Shown here: piece after piece, positions 60,847 through 64,000 of the stretch
How positions within the stretch are numbered: position 1 is the stretch's first letter
How the letters are laid out: each line of letters opens with the position of its first letter
Source of the DNA: Epiperipatus broadwayi
Lineage: Eukaryota > Onychophora > Udeonychophora > Euonychophora > Peripatidae
Direction of reading: 5' to 3'
DNA length: 64,000 bases
Assembly: GCA_028023455.1 (NCBI GenBank)
Contig: JAQFVV010006203.1
Coordinates: 9,342,876 to 9,406,875, forward strand
Notes under the pieces: model-generated
Told to the model about the DNA's origin: nothing
Seen by the model: only the letters and a program-made list of their open reading frames with translations
Database searches by the model: none
Translations under genes and position numbers: made by a program

Positions 60847-61012
60847 CTTTGCTTTGCAAGCAAGATGTGTAGTTTTTTCTCTGCATTTCAGAAAACAATA
60901 GTACAAGTCCATAGTAAATAAATGATTGGCTGAATGTTAGCAACCAGAAATGCAGAGTAACATGAGATAAGGTCTTTGTACCAAATAAATCTTTTAATCG
61001 TCCCCTGTGTTT
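60847..61012 (-). CDS. SVOP-like transporter, internal exon (TM7 region), first of five in window
   Basis: Read on the minus strand, this exon starts after a TTTTTTTTAG acceptor and ends at G|GTAAAA. It encodes 55 codons plus one base, beginning KHRGRLKDLFG and continuing through HFWLLTFSQSFIYYGLVLLF. The RGxxKDLF block followed by a membrane helix with YYGLVLL is characteristic of SVOP/SVOPL proteins at the end of the central cytoplasmic loop and TM7. These are 12-helix major facilitator proteins related to SV2, found on synaptic vesicles in vertebrates, with transport substrate not established. The single G at the 3' end completes a Gly codon with the GT that opens the next exon at 57915, so the phases agree. 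Upstream exons (TM1-6) must lie beyond 64000. Family assignment is by remembered motifs, not a search; an SLC22-type transporter is the alternative. Confidence 0.85.
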
Positions 61013-61129
61013 CTAAAAAAAAGATACAATATATTTTATTTAATTCTGCTAATATTAAAAGTAAATAATAATAATGGTAATAATAATAGACATTATTTTT
61101 TAATACTTTTACTTTTTATCCATTGTTTG

Positions 61130-61200
61130 GTTGGTGCAGTGGTAGAGTGTCAGACTCTAGAGTATAAGACCTTCAAAGTGATTCCAGTTCTGGTTTTTTT
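61130..61200 (+). repeat. tRNA-like segment (SINE head or tRNA pseudogene)
   Basis: GGTTGGTGCAGTGGTAGAGT is a good A-box/D-arm sequence, followed by CAGACTCTAGAGT (anticodon-arm like) and a decayed T-arm (GTGATTCCAGTTCTGG). Acceptor pairing is not seen. Confidence 0.5.
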
Positions 61201-61260
61201 GTGCTTGAAATTCTTATGAACTTCTGAGCAATAAAGCCATTTGATTATTTATTTATATTT

Positions 61261-61331
61261 TGGTAGTTGTAACTTATGATGGTACTGCAGTGTCACCTGG
61301 CAGCCACATGTGGCATAAGTTACAACTACCA
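61261..61331. repeat. 71-base hairpin with perfect 18-bp stem
   Basis: TGGTAGTTGTAACTTATG and CATAAGTTACAACTACCA are exact inverted repeats, with a 35-base GC-richer loop containing GCAGTGTCACCTGGCAGCCA. It could be a miniature element end pair or a pre-miRNA-like fold; no further evidence. Confidence 0.75.
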
Positions 61332-61920
61332 TTTTATTTTAATTTATTCCATAGAAGGAAAAATTGAAACTTTATTAAATAATTATAGACATTTTAAAAT
61401 CTTTATTTTCGATGTCCATTTGTTATTATCAACAATAGTCACTTGTAAATGAATAGGAGAGAAGAGGAAAAAAGTATAAAATAATCTCACTAAATAAAAA
61501 TTTTGTAATGACTATTGAAACCAATATGTAAAACACAAATATGTCAACATATTTAACAAGATGGTCCATTATTCCAAATGTTTGATATTTTATGATGTTG
61601 GTGTTTAGCTCTGTAGCAAACTAGACTTCAACACAATGTTTAATTATAGTTCTTGATTGTACACAATCATCATCCATGTATTCCCAATAAAAAAATGCAT
61701 ATAAGATAATCTTTATAATGTAAAATTTTAGCATATATTCATTTGCCTAATCTAAGATGTGATTTTGTAATAGATAACTCTATGTCTTTATATTCACCAA
61801 GCTGAAGAATATGTGGATTAATATTATGATCTTGCTATTGCATTTTTAGTATTTTTTTCAAATACCTTTATATTATATTGAGAGGGGGGGTTCAAGTATC
61901 ACTTTCATACACTAAATTAA

Positions 61921-62040
61921 GCACGCATCTTATGAGAGTGTTAAATAAATGAATACTTTTCTCTTCAATCCAAGATATAGTGTTTATGCAGGAATAAGGA
62001 AAGTATTCATTTATTTAACACTCTCATAAGGTGCATGCTC
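61921..62040. repeat. Foldback with ~42-bp arms
   Basis: TTATGAGAGTGTTAAATAAA at 61930 mirrors TTTATTTAACACTCTCATAA at 62010, with further pairing outside (GCACGCATC/GGTGCATGC). The loop is about 35 bases. Confidence 0.85.
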
Positions 62041-62149
62041 AATTAGTTTGAGAGGCTGATATTTGAATGTAATACACTAAATTAAGTAAAAACAGATTTA
62101 TAAAAAGTTAATCTACTTGCAGTGCTTATTTTTATGTAATGAAATATTC

Positions 62150-62860
62150 TTTTAAGTAATTAAAAGCAGCAACATATTGAAGTATATGTGGAAGTTCAAC
62201 ACCTATGTCCAGCATTGTATTTAAAAAAAAAAACTACCAAGACATTTAAATTGGCTCACATTCTTAAACTGACAACCGTACAAGCTAAAATTTGTTGAAC
62301 ATTATTGCTAAACCAAAGTCTTTATATATTGCACTCAAATCATTAAATATAGTCAGTGGATCATCTTTTGACTTATCAAAAATAACACAATCATCAACAT
62401 ATTGTAAATATAGAGGCTAAGAAGATGAAGGTCTTATCTCTGCTTTTAGACAACTCAAATTAAAAATTTCACTTTCAAATTTGTATCACATATTAATTCC
62501 TGATTTATTAAGCTACTTATAAAAAGTGTAAATACAATGTTTCAATTGATAATTGTTTTTGATATAATAAATAATTAGAAAGAACAAAAACTCATATTAA
62601 TCCTCTTGGATTAATGATGTAATTATTAATGATTTATCTATACAGATTAACATCAAATAGATATAAAATTAATATAATAAAATGTGCTGTCACACCTTGT
62701 CAGAAATTATTTCATTCATAAATTTGTAAAAGATTATTTTCCTTGTCAATACTTTAAATAATGTTTGTTTACTAAATACTCGTGAATTAATCTCTTTAAA
62801 GACAGCTTGTATATCGATGAAAAATGTATAATATTTTACCACCTTTGTGGTTTTTTGATA
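62150..62860 (-). pseudogene. LINE relic, minus strand, RT palm fragment
   Basis: From about 62825 on the minus strand: FFIDIQAVFKEINSRVF, motif A with the DIQ-A-F pattern (KAFD expected). Then YVDDCVIFDKSKDDPLTIFN at about 62400, the catalytic box, with normal spacing to LGLAIMFNK-like sequence and CQFKNVSQFKCLGS at about 62265 (the NxxxFxYLGS block). It is related to the minus-strand LINE at 46340: both have the GCIYTFYKxL...NxKxKFE-like intervening sequence. Stops are present. Confidence 0.7.
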
Positions 62861-63170
62861 TTATTTGCCACTTCTTCAGCACAATGTATTTTAACAGTTT
62901 AATATTTAGAGATTGTATTTTTATAAGTATTTGAGTAATGTAGAAAAATATATTTTCAAAAATTATATATAGTTTAGTAAGGCTTAATAAATATCGTCCT
63001 AATATTACTATCTCAATACAGAAAACAATCATTTCCCATACTTCTCTATAAAGTTCTTACTGCTATTTTTTTCTATAATATCCAGATATTTCTTATATGT
63101 ATGTAAATGGGTTATGTCCTGTACATGAGAAGTCAGAGTAACTTGTCATCAACGTGGGTAGGATGAAAAG
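62861..63170. other. AT-rich DNA upstream of the first exon in the window
   Basis: About 300 bp. No exon of the transporter or other feature recognised. Confidence 0.4.
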
Positions 63171-63174
63171 GTTG

Positions 63175-63490
63175 GCACTAAGATAGGCTTTGAGTGTTCC
63201 ACCATCAGATTTTCAATAAAATGGATGGCTGAAGAGTTGTAGTGTGGAGTTGTTTGAAGCATGTCCATTAAAGTATGAAGATTGACTATCTTAATATAAG
63301 CTGAACTTTGATTGTATATATGTGTGGAGATGATAATCTGGACCAACTGACGAGTGCTGATTTAGCATTAAATATGTATATTGGTGACTATTTATCTTTT
63401 CGACATATGTGTGATCAATTGTATCAGCGGTATGAGATAGCATGGATGGTGAGGGGCGTGTGAAAGTCTGAGTTCAAACCCCTATATATT
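63175..63490 (+). repeat. Composite repeat, modules 1+2 (best copy)
   Basis: Module 1: TTTGAGTGTTCCACCATCAG, ATGTCCATTAAAGTATGAAG. Module 2: GATAATCTGGACCAACTGAC, TTATCTTTTCGACATATGTG, TGAAAGTCTGAGTTCAAACC. The closing GTTCAAACCCC resembles a polymerase III B box, and the preceding TATCAGCGGTATGAGATAGC may be the A-box region, making module 2 a tRNA-derived SINE candidate. Confidence 0.75.
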
Positions 63491-64000
63491 ACATATAGAA
63501 GCGCAGATATGAAAAAGCCTGTACTGCAGAAAAAAATAATTTGTTTTTACTGATGATAACATTCTCTCTCACACACTAACTTATTAGTGAAAAAATAATG
63601 TGTTTAAAAAACAAAAAAATCAATAAGCAAAAAAGTAGTATGAAGAATTTAGCGTTTATGTTTAATTGATTACTAAAACGTATAATAGATAGCGATAAAC
63701 TAGAATAAATAAATCGAATTACTGCTCTTAAAAAGTCTAACTTAATCAGAAATCTTTATCTTTTTTATTATTGAGCACCGAGCTTAATAGAGTAATTAGT
63801 ATAAAAAAAGTAAGAAAATAAAACGTTAAAATTACTTAAAATATCTTTGTTAATATTATTTTGAAAAAATGAAAGCTATATGAATGAGAAAAAAGATTTC
63901 TGATTAATGAATTTCTACAAGCAGCACACTATTAAAGAAGATTGTGAAAAAATGTGGAAATACAACTGTATTGGAATGAACAATGCAAGTTGAGTAGAAC
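63491..64000. other. AT-rich DNA at the window end
   Basis: About 500 bp with nothing recognised. The N-terminal exons of the transporter are expected further right. Confidence 0.45.

Overview
The window is a very AT-rich (roughly three quarters A+T by eye) piece of an animal nuclear genome. It has spliced genes with kilobase-scale introns, tetranucleotide microsatellites, Penelope-like elements, LINEs, a Ty3/Gypsy element, a hAT relic and many foldback elements. There are no operons, ribosome binding sites or bacterial genes. The repeat mix and intron sizes fit an invertebrate; a mollusc (cephalopod-like) is my best guess, but the sequence does not prove the lineage.

The only host gene I can support runs on the minus strand across most of the window. 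Five exons (60847-61012, 57823-57915, 45250-45443, 30862-30951 and 7419-7526, in transcript order) have canonical AG/GT borders and matching phases. They join into one 217-codon reading frame that follows the C-terminal half (TM7 to TM12) of an SVOP/SVOPL-type synaptic-vesicle-2-related major facilitator transporter. The N-terminal exons lie beyond 64000. The last coding exon was not found with confidence. The introns are about 2.9, 12.4, 14.3 and 23.3 kb.

The rest is mobile and repetitive DNA, mostly inside those introns. 1-7400: AT-rich DNA, a GA array and a cytosine-rich tract with 66 consecutive C. 7.5-30.8 kb (intron C/B): a LINE tail, a foldback repeat, a ~5 kb imperfect palindrome built of satellite units around a TCTA/TATC microsatellite, a hAT (ZMYM1-like) relic, a decayed Ty3/Gypsy element and a foldback with stepwise duplications. 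31-45.2 kb (intron B/A): three Penelope-like elements of three kinds, one of which is a near-perfect ~675-bp-arm inverted repeat, and a TIR DNA element. 45.4-57.8 kb (intron A/D): a minus-strand LINE, a fourth Penelope-like element with inverted terminal copies, a three-copy hairpin MITE family and two plus-strand LINE relics. 57.9-64 kb: composite SINE-like repeats, tRNA-like segments, hairpins and another LINE.

The most interesting theme is the abundance of long inverted repeats inside one transcription unit. Several carry a hammerhead-like core (CTGANGA or a degenerate version, a short hairpin, then GAAA). The transcript of the transporter gene should therefore contain many long double-stranded hairpins. 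All coding capacity in the mobile elements is interrupted except for short GIY-YIG and reverse transcriptase segments.
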